Source: a virus. Taken from it: 45,178 nucleotides of DNA. The first letter of the stretch is position 1. Each line of letters starts with the position of its first letter. The DNA lies in IMG/VR virus record IMGVR_UViG_3300035698_012380, positions 1-45,178 of that record; one strand, written 5' to 3'. Under the pieces are notes generated by a model that saw only the letters and a list, made by a program, of their open reading frames with translations, did not search any database and was not told the origin of the DNA. This document shows, piece after piece, positions 7,727 to 13,851 of this stretch. The translations under genes and the position numbers were made by a program.

Positions 7727-8323
7727 TTAGGGTTTCACAAACCACCAGTCTGCTTCTTTAGTATGTAGTATTAATCTAGAATCTCTATTTACAAAATTTA
7801 ATACTGCATGAATTACTTCTACAAAATTCCCACAAAAATCATGACCTGCAAGAACTCCACCTGATTTAAGTTTATTATAATATTGTTCTATATCATTAAG
7901 ACAATAACCATAATCATGATTTCCATCAATATAAATAAAATCAATGCCATATGGTACATCTTTTAATGCATTTGCTGACTCTTTTATAATGAACTTTACT
8001 GGGTATTTCTTAAGTCTATTCATAGCAACTTTTAACAAAGGTTGAAAATTATGTGTGTATGCTACTTCTTGATTATTTTCTGTATACTCACCATAAGGAT
8101 CAATGCAATATATTATTTTTACATTAAGATTATTACATATACTTCTTGCGTTAGAGCCTCTTTGTGTACCGATTTCAATTACATTAAGTGGCGTTCCACC
8201 AAATAGTTCTTTAACAAACTTTGTGCTAGCGCGTACTTCTTCATATAACTTTAGTGCGGCTAAATACTTTTGAGAAACTTTTGTTATAAATTTAAATAAG
8301 TTCTGATTAAACATTGCTTTCAT
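7727..8323 (-). CDS. class I SAM-dependent methyltransferase (Methyltransf_24 type)
   Basis: A 198-residue protein with the Rossmann-fold motifs NVIEIGTQRGSNA (SAM-binding motif I), IYCIDPYGE (motif II acidic end), GIDFIYIDGNHDY and LKSGGVLAGHDF. This motif order matches small methyltransferases often found in glycan clusters, including sugar O-methyltransferases; the acceptor cannot be told from sequence. Two ATGs are possible (8323 and three codons on). The SD AAGGAGC, 9 nt upstream, favours 8323. Its leader is identical over 19 bases to that of the gene at 24508. Confidence 0.85.
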   Translation of the reverse strand: MKAMFNQNLFKFITKVSQKYLAALKLYEEVRASTKFVKELFGGTPLNVIEIGTQRGSNARSICNNLNVKIIYCIDPYGEYTENNQEVAYTHNFQPLLKVAMNRLKKYPVKFIIKESANALKDVPYGIDFIYIDGNHDYGYCLNDIEQYYNKLKSGGVLAGHDFCGNFVEVIHAVLNFVNRDSRLILHTKEADWWFVKP

Positions 8324-8439
8324 TTTTTTCTTGCTCCTTTTATTTTTCCTTTAATAATACGTTTAATAATTAATGTTATTTTTCTTCTTGAGATAGGTGG
8401 CATTAAACCTATTTTATCATAATCTTTATAATTTATCAC
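8320..8439 (-). CDS. small basic protein with GTG start (tentative)
   Basis: A 39-residue ORF that starts at a GTG inside the end of the upstream gene and stops by an ATGA overlap with the methyltransferase start. The product is very basic (PPISRRKITLIIKRIIKGKI). AGGTGG lies 4 nt before the GTG, closer than usual. An internal ATG is an alternative start. It could simply be a translated leader that feeds ribosomes into the methyltransferase gene. Confidence 0.4.
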   Translation of the reverse strand: MINYKDYDKIGLMPPISRRKITLIIKRIIKGKIKGARKK

Positions 8440-8587
8440 TGAACCACCTACTATATATATTTTTAAGGTTGTTACCTTCTTCATTTACTTGGTATACTAC
8501 AAAGCCAACCTCTCCCTTATGATTAACGAAGTAGTGAATCTGTAGTGGTAAATCTGTATACTTTATCCAGAGTTTTAAGTTACTCAT
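8426..8587 (-). CDS. hypothetical protein, 53 aa
   Basis: I chose the ATG at 8587 (MSNLKLWIKY) rather than an upstream in-frame ATG because AAAGGAGA lies just before it and the upstream part overlaps another well-supported small gene. The product is a soluble alpha/beta-like sequence (LPLQIHYFVNHKGEVGFVVY) with no recognised motif. Confidence 0.65.
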   Translation of the reverse strand: MSNLKLWIKYTDLPLQIHYFVNHKGEVGFVVYQVNEEGNNLKNIYSRWFSDKL

Positions 8588-8588
8588 T

Positions 8589-8723
8589 TCATGGTCTCCT
8601 TTGAATAGTAACATGAAAACATTCCCAATCACCCTGTAATATTTGGAAGTAATAGTGATTTGGATTTTCTAATAGTTTTTTTAACATATATTTTGATATG
8701 TATATTGTTTTTTTGCTTATCAT
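8589..8723 (-). CDS. hypothetical protein, 44 aa
   Basis: A short ORF with a strong SD (AAAGGAGAT) 6 nt before the ATG and a stop two bases before the next start. The product is polar and aromatic (YMLKKLLENPNHYYFQ, then GDWECFHV). It is the first gene downstream of the tRNA-like stretch. No family recognised. Confidence 0.6.
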   Translation of the reverse strand: MISKKTIYISKYMLKKLLENPNHYYFQILQGDWECFHVTIQRRP

Positions 8724-8798
8724 TTTTATCTCCTTTAACCTGGGCAGCAGTTTGATTTTTTATAGAGAACAAACGCTCGCGCCTCAAACAAACTCTAT

Positions 8799-8848
8799 AC
8801 CGGTCGTGAGGAATCGAACCTCAACCTTCAAGCTCCTTTGCTGACCAG
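8799..8848 (-). ncRNA. truncated tRNA-like sequence with T-arm
   Basis: On the minus strand a canonical T-arm (stem TGAGG/CCTCA, loop TTCGATT) is followed by CGACCGG, which pairs at six of seven positions with CTGGTCA upstream. Only 18 nt separate the 5' strand from the T-stem, enough for one small hairpin (AGC/GCT) but not for D- and anticodon arms. It is a tRNA remnant or a mini-tRNA-like element, not a decoding tRNA as it stands. No CCA is encoded. Confidence 0.35.
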
Positions 8849-8880
8849 TAGTTCGAACAACTTTTTGTTACTTCTTCTCA

Positions 8881-9000
8881 CGTTGTAGACTTAGTACGTA
8901 AACCGCCTAAGGCAACATGAGGGTACATATTGTCTCTTTTCGATGCTAGCAGAGTGACTGCATCTAGCGTTTAATTACGGTAGTCGCTTATCTACCAACA
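8881..9000 (-). other. gene-free segment enclosed by a long-range stem
   Basis: This segment separates the two tRNA-like elements and has no ORF. Its ends, TGTTGGTAGA and TCTACAACG read on the minus strand, can pair over nine bases with one bulge. Inside are a GCC-TTA-GGC hairpin and a CTA/GCAG hairpin with a TCACT loop. Possibly a structured RNA or a spacer of decayed tRNA genes. The whole gene-free stretch is 8724-9090. Confidence 0.3.
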
Positions 9001-9063
9001 AGGAGCAGGGAGTTGAACCCTGGCACGCTTGACCGTTAAACAAGGTGGTAACCAATCTCCTCG
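8999..9063 (-). tRNA. tRNA-like gene with shortened D-arm (degenerate)
   Basis: On the minus strand CGAGGAG pairs with CTCCTTT (six pairs including one wobble). The T-arm is canonical (CAGGG/CCCTG, loop TTCAACT) and the variable loop is five bases. The anticodon arm has only four good pairs (CTTG/CAAG), with AAC central in the loop. The D-arm is reduced to TGG-TTA-CCA, and total length is about 65 nt against the usual 72-76. I read this as a decayed or unusually compact tRNA. CCA is not encoded. Amino-acid identity is not assigned. Confidence 0.4.
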
Positions 9064-9090
9064 ATGAAAGAAATACGATAGGGGATTTCC

Positions 9091-9465
9091 CTATGCTTTG
9101 GCAAGTGCTAACTCAAAATTATACCAATCATAACCGCTGTTGGTTTTGACTTTGCTAATAAACTTAATTCTAACAATGTCTCCCTCTTCAGCAATTAGAT
9201 CAGGAACAGAGTTACCATGTCCCATCAAATCTACAAGTCCTGTTTTACCTAAGATCAAGACAGGTTTTTTTGCTCCCTTAACACGGAGAGTATATATTTT
9301 TTTGTAGATTTTACTTGCTTTAATCGAATCTATAACTCCTTCGATTGTTTCGCCTTCATTTACCTGATAAGTTGTTTCAGGATTTTTCTTTCCGATCGGG
9401 CCGAAATTACAAAAGAGAACTTCTTCATCCTCTTTGTCGGCGCTTTGATTTACAAATTTTGCCAT
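9091..9465 (-). CDS. probable OB-fold ssDNA-binding protein
   Basis: A 124-residue protein with the strand pattern of a phage OB-fold: GETIEGVIDSIKASKIYKK, YTLRVKGAKKPVLILGKT, LIAEEGDIVRIKFISKV, NSGYDWYNFELAL. The basic and aromatic residues fit nucleic-acid binding, and a phage carrying its own PolA and primase would be expected to encode an SSB. No catalytic motif. It is followed within 14 bp by the next small gene. SSB assignment rests on pattern and context, not on a strong signature. Confidence 0.55.
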   Translation of the reverse strand: MAKFVNQSADKEDEEVLFCNFGPIGKKNPETTYQVNEGETIEGVIDSIKASKIYKKIYTLRVKGAKKPVLILGKTGLVDLMGHGNSVPDLIAEEGDIVRIKFISKVKTNSGYDWYNFELALAKA

Positions 9466-9478
9466 TATTTTTACGTCC

Positions 9479-9703
9479 TTAATTAGTGTCCATTTTTAAT
9501 TTATAGAGCCATGCTTTTCTATAGGTACTTAGTATAGACTTACTAAGCTGCACAGATTCCGCCAAGAGGGGCATATCTGCTTGTTCCGCATTCTCTTTGA
9601 GGTCAGAAAAAATTTGTTCGAAATCTTTAAAGCCATCTTTAATATTTTTTTCAATAGTCTTAACAGAGGTTTTCCCCTGAGCTTTAGCGTTTCCCTTTGC
9701 CAT
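9479..9703 (-). CDS. hypothetical helical protein, 74 aa
   Basis: A lysine-rich N-terminus (MAKGNAKAQGKTSVK) is followed by long amphipathic helices (DFEQIFSDLKENAEQAD, SVQLSKSILSTYRKAW). Its start overlaps the stop of the upstream gene as TAATG, so it is probably coupled to it. No family recognised; its position next to the OB-fold gene hints at replication or repair. Confidence 0.7.
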   Translation of the reverse strand: MAKGNAKAQGKTSVKTIEKNIKDGFKDFEQIFSDLKENAEQADMPLLAESVQLSKSILSTYRKAWLYKLKMDTN

Positions 9704-9879
9704 TATCCAATCACCTTAGCAATTTCTTCTTCATTCATTTCTTCTACTTCTGGGTGCTTTGAGAGTTCTTTCTTTAACTCTTGATCGCATTCTTCAAAGC
9801 TTGCTGCCTCTGTTACAGCTATTCGCATTGTTTTATATGGTGCTATTGATAGCACAATTTCTTTACTATATTTTGTCAT
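9703..9879 (-). CDS. hypothetical protein, 58 aa
   Basis: A 58-residue ORF starting at the ATG at 9879, ending in TAATG shared with the next gene. It has a strand-like N-terminus (KEIVLSIAPYKTMRIAV) and an acidic helical C-terminus (HPEVEEMNEEEIAKVIG). AGAGAG is a plausible SD. The tight packing on both sides supports it being real. Confidence 0.65.
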   Translation of the reverse strand: MTKYSKEIVLSIAPYKTMRIAVTEAASFEECDQELKKELSKHPEVEEMNEEEIAKVIG

Positions 9880-9880
9880 T

Positions 9881-10114
9881 TTATTTCTCTCTTATTTTGC
9901 AACCTAATTTTTTTTCGGCTTCTTGTATGGTCATAGAGCATTGTCTATACAAAATAGTACCTCTCTCTGTATGTAATATAATAAGGTATTGATATTTTGA
10001 ATCACTAGCTTGAAAAACGTCATGGCCATTATAATTTTCTTTAATAGCTTTAAACGTCTCCCATCCAGTGCCATTCCATTTTGAGTCTCCATTATATACT
10101 ATTTGAATTGACAT
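9881..10114 (-). CDS. hypothetical protein, 77 aa
   Basis: A soluble alpha/beta protein (IQIVYNGDSKWNGTGW, YQYLIILHTERGTILYRQ) ending in a basic helix (QEAEKKLGCKIREK). The ATG shares one base with the upstream stop, another TAATG-type junction. No recognised domain. Confidence 0.72.
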   Translation of the reverse strand: MSIQIVYNGDSKWNGTGWETFKAIKENYNGHDVFQASDSKYQYLIILHTERGTILYRQCSMTIQEAEKKLGCKIREK

Positions 10115-10305
10115 TATTCCACCATAAAATATTTACCCATTGTTTGTAAGAGATGGTCATAATCTCCACTCATGGCTTCCTTGCTGATTACGTCCCAGTC
10201 AAGACCATTTGCTTTTGCTACTCGTGCTGCTTTACCGAGAATCATAAATGCATTCCCGTCTACTCCACTTAGTTTTAATATAGGTTTCATTTTATTTACT
10301 TCCAT
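10114..10305 (-). CDS. conserved small phage protein (KLSGVDGNAF type)
   Basis: A 63-residue protein with KLSGVDGNAFMILGKAARVA and a SGDYDHLLQTMGKYF ending, a combination I recognise from many unrelated phages as a conserved small protein of unknown function. An internal ATG (MKPILKL) five codons in is an equally likely start. Its N-terminal coding region overlaps the end of the DUF1599-like gene by 14 bp. Confidence 0.75.
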   Translation of the reverse strand: MEVNKMKPILKLSGVDGNAFMILGKAARVAKANGLDWDVISKEAMSGDYDHLLQTMGKYFMVE

Positions 10306-10618
10306 TTATTTTTCCTTTAATCATTATCTCAAGGATAATCCAATAGTTTATTTCATCTCCTATCTTTTCTTCAAGGAGTTCAAGCGATGGTAAATAACCA
10401 TTCTTAATACCATTTATAATATCTTCAATAGATACAGTGTGTTTTACTTTCATTCCTAATAGTGCTTCTTCAGGAGTTGTGTTACGTAATACCGCTGCTC
10501 TATTAAAGTTATGTAGTCTATCTGCGTCAGGAGAATATTCTTTCCCCTTTTTACTTAATATGTTTATTATTTTATTTAGTCTTTGATTCAAATATTTTTC
10601 AAACGTTTCATTATCCAT
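10292..10618 (-). CDS. DUF1599-like (nucleotide modification associated) protein
   Basis: A 108-residue helical protein with KKGKEYSPDADRLHNFNRAA, NTTPEEALLGMKVKH, VSIEDII and LLEEKIGDEINYWIILE. The order KGKEY, RLHNF, ALLGM-KH and EEK-GD matches a phage family listed as DUF1599, which has been associated with nucleotide modification; its biochemistry is not established as far as I know. The gene is preceded at about 10 nt by a 43-nt element also found upstream of the small terminase gene, suggesting its own promoter. Confidence 0.72.
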   Translation of the reverse strand: MDNETFEKYLNQRLNKIINILSKKGKEYSPDADRLHNFNRAAVLRNTTPEEALLGMKVKHTVSIEDIINGIKNGYLPSLELLEEKIGDEINYWIILEIMIKGKINGSK

Positions 10619-10628
10619 TCTGTTCGTC

Positions 10629-10671
10629 CTCGTTATTATATGGGCTACTTAGCCTTTATATAGTCTTCTGT
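10629..10671 (-). promoter_or_regulatory. repeated 43-nt leader/promoter element, copy 1
   Basis: Thirty-four of 43 positions match 25283-25325. On the minus strand it reads from ACAGAAG through CTATATAAAGG, a GGCT/AGCC hairpin and GCCCATATAATAACGAG. It ends 10 nt before the ATG at 10618, as copy 2 ends 10 nt before its gene. It overlaps the stop codon of the zinc-ribbon gene upstream. Both a TATAAT-like and a TATATAAA-like box are present, so promoter type is open. Confidence 0.55.
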
Positions 10672-10989
10672 TATCATAGGCCAGTCGGCACTGAACATAT
10701 AGAAGTGCTTACTCAATATATCTATACTTAATAATATATTATGTTTAATACCATATATTATAGCCATATTTACATTAACTAAATTACCACTACCACAATA
10801 GGCACATCTAAATACATAGTGATCTTTTTTTCGTGACTTATACAATGGCTTACCACATAGTAAGTTCTCATATGTTTCATCATACATTTCAACTGGCGGT
10901 CGTTTAAATGTTCTTCTTGAGTCATATAATGTTCTTGCTTCATTGCTGTACTGTCCACATCTTTTGCAGTATAATTTATCTCCATACAT
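10645..10989 (-). CDS. zinc-ribbon protein, 114 aa
   Basis: Two CxxC knuckles (CKRC at residues 8-11 and CAYC in the middle, FRCAYCGSGNLV) predict a structural zinc site. The C-terminal half is hydrophobic-helical (NILLSIDILSKHFYMF). The start is MYGDKLYCKRC, 10 nt after the stop of the small membrane gene upstream. Function unknown; nucleic-acid or protein binding is typical for such ribbons. Its last codons lie in the repeated 43-nt element. Confidence 0.72.
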   Translation of the reverse strand: MYGDKLYCKRCGQYSNEARTLYDSRRTFKRPPVEMYDETYENLLCGKPLYKSRKKDHYVFRCAYCGSGNLVNVNMAIIYGIKHNILLSIDILSKHFYMFSADWPMITEDYIKAK

Positions 10990-10999
10990 TTCATATCAC

Positions 11000-11080
11000 C
11001 TAATAGTATATTACTAACAGAGTCATTACAATTCCTAACATTGTTAGTCCAATTATTCCTAATGCTGCGTCTCTTTCCAT
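11000..11080 (-). CDS. 26-aa single-span membrane peptide
   Basis: A tiny ORF (MERDAALGIIGLTMLGIV, then a hydrophobic end) consisting almost entirely of one membrane helix. GGTGA lies upstream of the ATG, which begins two bases after the thyX stop. Its stop is followed within 10 nt by the next start. Several such peptides occur in this genome. Confidence 0.5.
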   Translation of the reverse strand: MERDAALGIIGLTMLGIVMTLLVIYY

Positions 11081-11081
11081 T

Positions 11082-11705
11082 TTATTCACCATTTACAAAA
11101 TACTTATTCTGCAAGTCTTCAAATATTGCCGGCATTCTATAGTGCAGTTTACAAAGTAGCCTTTGTGCAAATTCCCTTATCTCCGGTGTATTGTTTGAAG
11201 TAATACGTTGTTGAATTATATGTCTCCATTCCCTTGCGTTGGCGGTGATATACATATCTGTCAGACATGCATTTGGTAGGACTTCTCTTGCAATGTAATG
11301 TGGAACACCAGTATCTATAAGATGTTTGTATAATTTATTAATTGTACCCATCACTTTATCATATACAAGTTTATTAAATGCATCATTACCATAAGTCTCT
11401 AAGTCTTTATAAGAGAAATCTAAGTGCTTAACATAATGCTGAGACTTTACACTATATGATACAAGCCGATGCCTCGTGAGCTGCGCTAAAAACGATCGTG
11501 AGACGTCCTTTGCATATATTGATATACAAATATGTTCAAGAACTGACTCATGGCCAAGCTTTACTAGTTTTTTAGTAAACCTTTCCATATCACTTTGTGT
11601 CTTGTCTTTTAATTTACCAGCATCTCTCTGCCCGTAGCAATTTCTACCTGCAGTATAGACCATTCTCCAATAGTCTTCCGGATAATGTTCAACTGTTATA
11701 TTCAT
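11082..11705 (-). CDS. thyX: flavin-dependent thymidylate synthase
   Basis: A 207-residue ThyX. The signature RHR-x7-S is intact as RHRLVSYSVKS (residues 78-88), followed by HYV. ANAREWRHIIQQR in the C-terminal half matches the second conserved block. ThyX makes dTMP from dUMP using methylene-tetrahydrofolate, FAD and NADPH, and works as a tetramer. With dUTPase at 12.5-13.0 kb it forms a complete dUTP to dUMP to dTMP route. The gene starts inside the upstream stop (four-base overlap) and GGGTGA serves as SD. Confidence 0.95.
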   Translation of the reverse strand: MNITVEHYPEDYWRMVYTAGRNCYGQRDAGKLKDKTQSDMERFTKKLVKLGHESVLEHICISIYAKDVSRSFLAQLTRHRLVSYSVKSQHYVKHLDFSYKDLETYGNDAFNKLVYDKVMGTINKLYKHLIDTGVPHYIAREVLPNACLTDMYITANAREWRHIIQQRITSNNTPEIREFAQRLLCKLHYRMPAIFEDLQNKYFVNGE

Positions 11706-11938
11706 TTTTTCACCCTGTAAAGTAAATCCACGTCACTTCTATAAAATTTAGATACACCTGTTTCAAATATAAAGGTAAAAGAGGTACTATTTTGTATGTC
11801 TTCACATGTTACACTAAAGCTTTCTCTCCAGCGATCAGTGAAAGACTCTAAATCCATCACCCATGCTCTTTGTTGTAGGAATCTTACTTTATTCTTCAAG
11901 CGTAATATTTCTGTATTAATACTTCTTTCTGTTTCCAT
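11702..11938 (-). CDS. hypothetical protein, 78 aa
   Basis: A helical N-terminus (INTEILRLKNKVRFLQQR) with coiled-coil character is followed by a mixed region (FTDRWRESFSVTCEDIQ, SFTFIFETGVSKFY). It starts at a TAATG shared with the 40-aa gene upstream and overlaps thyX by four bases. No family recognised. Confidence 0.7.
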   Translation of the reverse strand: METERSINTEILRLKNKVRFLQQRAWVMDLESFTDRWRESFSVTCEDIQNSTSFTFIFETGVSKFYRSDVDLLYRVKK

Positions 11939-12060
11939 TAGTACCGCCCCTTTTTTCCCTTGGCGAATCTTGCTTTGTTTATCCTGCTGCGTTCAATTCT
12001 TTTTCGTATTTTGATTTCTGTTTCTACCTGCTTAACATTTTCTAACTGTTCTTTATCCAT
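11938..12060 (-). CDS. small basic helical protein, 40 aa
   Basis: The ATG at 12060 has a strong SD (AGGAGATAT). The product is an acidic helix turning strongly basic (ENVKQVETEIKIRKRIER, then KARFAKGKKGRY), which suggests nucleic-acid binding. The stop overlaps the next start as TAATG. Confidence 0.65.
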   Translation of the reverse strand: MDKEQLENVKQVETEIKIRKRIERSRINKARFAKGKKGRY

Positions 12061-12070
12061 TTTATATCTC

Positions 12071-12331
12071 CTAAAACTTCTTCCATCCTTTTCTATGTTT
12101 AACTATTTTGCTACCGGATAGATTTAATACATTCTTACTAGCAAAACTTTCCATAATATCTTTCATTGCTATTATTGTAAGGCCTGTTCTTATATATAAA
12201 AGCTTGTGCCCTCCTCTTCTATTAAGTAGACTTGGAACTGCTTCATATACTTTTATTTCGCCTGCCTTATAATCAGCTTCAGCGCGTCTAATAAAGTTTC
12301 CTGCTTTCCAATATACAATTAATCGTTCCAT
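12071..12331 (-). CDS. hypothetical basic protein, 86 aa
   Basis: A soluble protein with strand-rich N-terminus (RLIVYWKAGNFIRRAEADY) and a lysine-rich C-terminus (SGSKIVKHRKGWKKF). Coupled by TAATG to the zinc-knuckle gene upstream. Predicted isoelectric point is high. No known domain. Confidence 0.7.
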   Translation of the reverse strand: MERLIVYWKAGNFIRRAEADYKAGEIKVYEAVPSLLNRRGGHKLLYIRTGLTIIAMKDIMESFASKNVLNLSGSKIVKHRKGWKKF

Positions 12332-12465
12332 TATTCTTTCGCCTCATAATATATATAGGGTTTAAATCTTTTTTTATTCGGCCAACAGTTCCAACAAGTG
12401 GGGTGCAAAATATCATTAGCCCCATGTTTGCAAGTGGCACAATCTTTTCTTTTAAATAGTTTCAT
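12331..12465 (-). CDS. small zinc-knuckle protein, 44 aa
   Basis: Two CxxC pairs (DCATCKHG and TCWNCWPN) about 15 residues apart predict one zinc site in this 44-residue protein. The SD AGGAGAT is 6 nt upstream of the ATG. Highly basic C-terminus. It is translationally coupled to the following gene. Confidence 0.68.
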   Translation of the reverse strand: MKLFKRKDCATCKHGANDILHPTCWNCWPNKKRFKPYIYYEAKE

Positions 12466-12474
12466 TTTTATCTC

Positions 12475-12966
12475 CTAATATTTATCTTCCTGCCTTTTGA
12501 TATTTGTTTTGTTTTTCTGTTCGAATCTATAAACTAATTCGTTGGCACTCATACCACTTGTTAATGTTAAGTTGATTACAAAATGCCATAGATCAATTAT
12601 TTCTTCCTTGTAATGTTCCATACTAACTGGTTTTCCTTTCTTCCAAGGCTTCCAATTTAGTTCTTCTAATGCCTCACAAGCCTCTGTTATTATACCAATA
12701 AATGTAAGTCTAATAAACTCCATAGCAGTTATATCCATTCCTATCTTTCTTTGTAATTCCTCTTGTAGGGTGAATAATCTTTTAATACCGGGATTTGTTT
12801 CAGATGTCAGGATTTTTTCAAACTCTACCCTTAACTTCGGATAATACTTTTCTTCCACACATGGGGTAGTAGTAATATCATCAGGTCCACAATATTCATG
12901 TTCATATTCCTCATAGTCTGCTACCGCATCTACTATCTGTTCGATTTGTTTATTTGTTAATTTCAT
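12475..12966 (-). CDS. all-alpha dUTP diphosphatase (dUTPase_2/MazG-like)
   Basis: A 163-residue all-helical NTP pyrophosphohydrolase. LQEELQRKIGM opens the core, ITEACEALEELNWKPWKK supplies the first ExxE metal motif, and EEIIDLWHFVINLTLTSGMSANEL the ExxD motif and following helix. This pattern is that of dimeric dUTPase/dCTP-dUTPases from phages. It would remove dUTP and yield dUMP for ThyX. The 14 codons after the start match a helical lead. Overlaps the glutaredoxin-like gene by four bases. Confidence 0.88.
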   Translation of the reverse strand: MKLTNKQIEQIVDAVADYEEYEHEYCGPDDITTTPCVEEKYYPKLRVEFEKILTSETNPGIKRLFTLQEELQRKIGMDITAMEFIRLTFIGIITEACEALEELNWKPWKKGKPVSMEHYKEEIIDLWHFVINLTLTSGMSANELVYRFEQKNKTNIKRQEDKY

Positions 12967-13202
12967 TTTGTCATCGCCGTTCCTACATCTCTTAAAACTT
13001 TGAGACCACTTTCTATACTTACCACTGATATATGATGGCCTGTAATATTACCAAAGCAATTGAAATCAGGGCAAATAAGGATTACTTTTTCTTTTGCTAA
13101 GCCATATTCCTCTAAGTCTTTAATAGTACCTTTACACATCGAACAATTATTTGTAATCCAAATGCCTTCTACTTTTCTGAATAAGTTCTTTAGTTTCCTC
13201 AT
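12963..13202 (-). CDS. glutaredoxin-like protein
   Basis: A 79-residue protein in which a strand (GIWITNN) leads into CSMCKGTIKDLEEYGLA, placing CxxC at the start of a helix as in glutaredoxins. VILICPDFNCFGN and HHISVVSIESGL would be the next strands. The cis-proline expected before the third strand is not obvious, so a degenerate thioredoxin fold or a zinc-binding protein remain alternatives. Phage glutaredoxins usually reduce ribonucleotide reductase, but no such enzyme is encoded here. Confidence 0.5.
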   Translation of the reverse strand: MRKLKNLFRKVEGIWITNNCSMCKGTIKDLEEYGLAKEKVILICPDFNCFGNITGHHISVVSIESGLKVLRDVGTAMTK

Positions 13203-13366
13203 TGTGTTAACCTCTTTGGTTCATATCTCATTCCTTTACGTACTCCAAGGCGTCTCAATTCAAGGCGTACTATAAAGTGTTCGTCTTTAAAATTTCTGCG
13301 TCTGTGCTCTCCTAAATTACTATTTCCAACTTCAATAAAAGCTGGACTCATTTCTTCGTTATACAT
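13199..13366 (-). CDS. hypothetical basic protein, 55 aa
   Basis: Starts at the ATG at 13366 with a strong SD (GGAGGC) and ends by ATGA overlap with the next gene. Arginine-rich (GEHRRRNFKDEHFIVRLELR), probably nucleic-acid binding. The first codons overlap the 3' end of the zincin gene by 19 bp. Confidence 0.65.
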   Translation of the reverse strand: MYNEEMSPAFIEVGNSNLGEHRRRNFKDEHFIVRLELRRLGVRKGMRYEPKRLTQ

Positions 13367-13731
13367 TTTACTTTGCCTCCTGCTTCTATAAATTCTTCAT
13401 CTGATATACCATAATGGTCTAATATATATTGAATACCACTTTCTTTTATTCGATCTGACCAAACCATTGAGCCTGGTGCTTCATTTTTTACTCTTCTTTT
13501 AAGTAGTTCAATATTTCTAAAGTTATCTCCAATAATATCAAACAAACAACTCATGGTATTATTAAACTCTTGTTCTAATACTACATGCATAACTTCATGC
13601 ATTATTGAATCTCCTATTAGTTCTATAACTTCGTCCGGTGTTAAATCAGTGTCGGGTGAAAGGCCTATAGATATGAAAGTTCTACCATTAGTATTACTTC
13701 CGCGACTTCTTACTCTCCAGTCAACGTCCAT
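13348..13731 (-). CDS. zincin-like metalloprotein with HExxH motif
   Basis: A 127-residue protein with SIMHEVMHVVLEQE (residues about 43-56), a textbook HExxH zinc motif on a helix. The preceding DLTPDEVIELIGDS and strand-like SIGLSPDT fit a minimal metallopeptidase fold. A third zinc ligand is not certain; later Asp/Glu residues (ILDHYGISDEEFIEAGG) are candidates. The family could not be named. A protease acting on a host or phage protein, or a SprT-like role at DNA-protein crosslinks, are possibilities. It sits among early genes, not lysis genes. Confidence 0.65.
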   Translation of the reverse strand: MDVDWRVRSRGSNTNGRTFISIGLSPDTDLTPDEVIELIGDSIMHEVMHVVLEQEFNNTMSCLFDIIGDNFRNIELLKRRVKNEAPGSMVWSDRIKESGIQYILDHYGISDEEFIEAGGKVKCITKK

Positions 13732-13830
13732 CTACATACCACCATCCGGATGGTAATAATTAAGTAGTATTTCATCTTGTAATGTTTTGTCTTCTTTTTT
13801 CATCAATTTTAAGTACTCTTTAGTAGTCAT
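13732..13830 (-). CDS. hypothetical protein, 32 aa
   Basis: A short ORF with SD GAGGT before its ATG at 13830 and a stop directly before the zincin start. Lysine-rich helix (KEYLKLMKKEDKTLQDE) followed by NYYHPDGGM. It is the first gene downstream of repeat island 1. Confidence 0.5.
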   Translation of the reverse strand: MTTKEYLKLMKKEDKTLQDEILLNYYHPDGGM

Positions 13831-13851
13831 TTTTTACCTCTTTTCATATTT

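Noticed and set aside
10779-10994. 71-codon minus-strand ORF
   Set aside because: Out-of-frame overlap with the 114-aa zinc-ribbon gene, whose CxxC motifs and start are better supported.
13348-13731. HExxH protein as endolysin
   Set aside because: It lies in the early block far from the late operon end and has no wall-binding domain.
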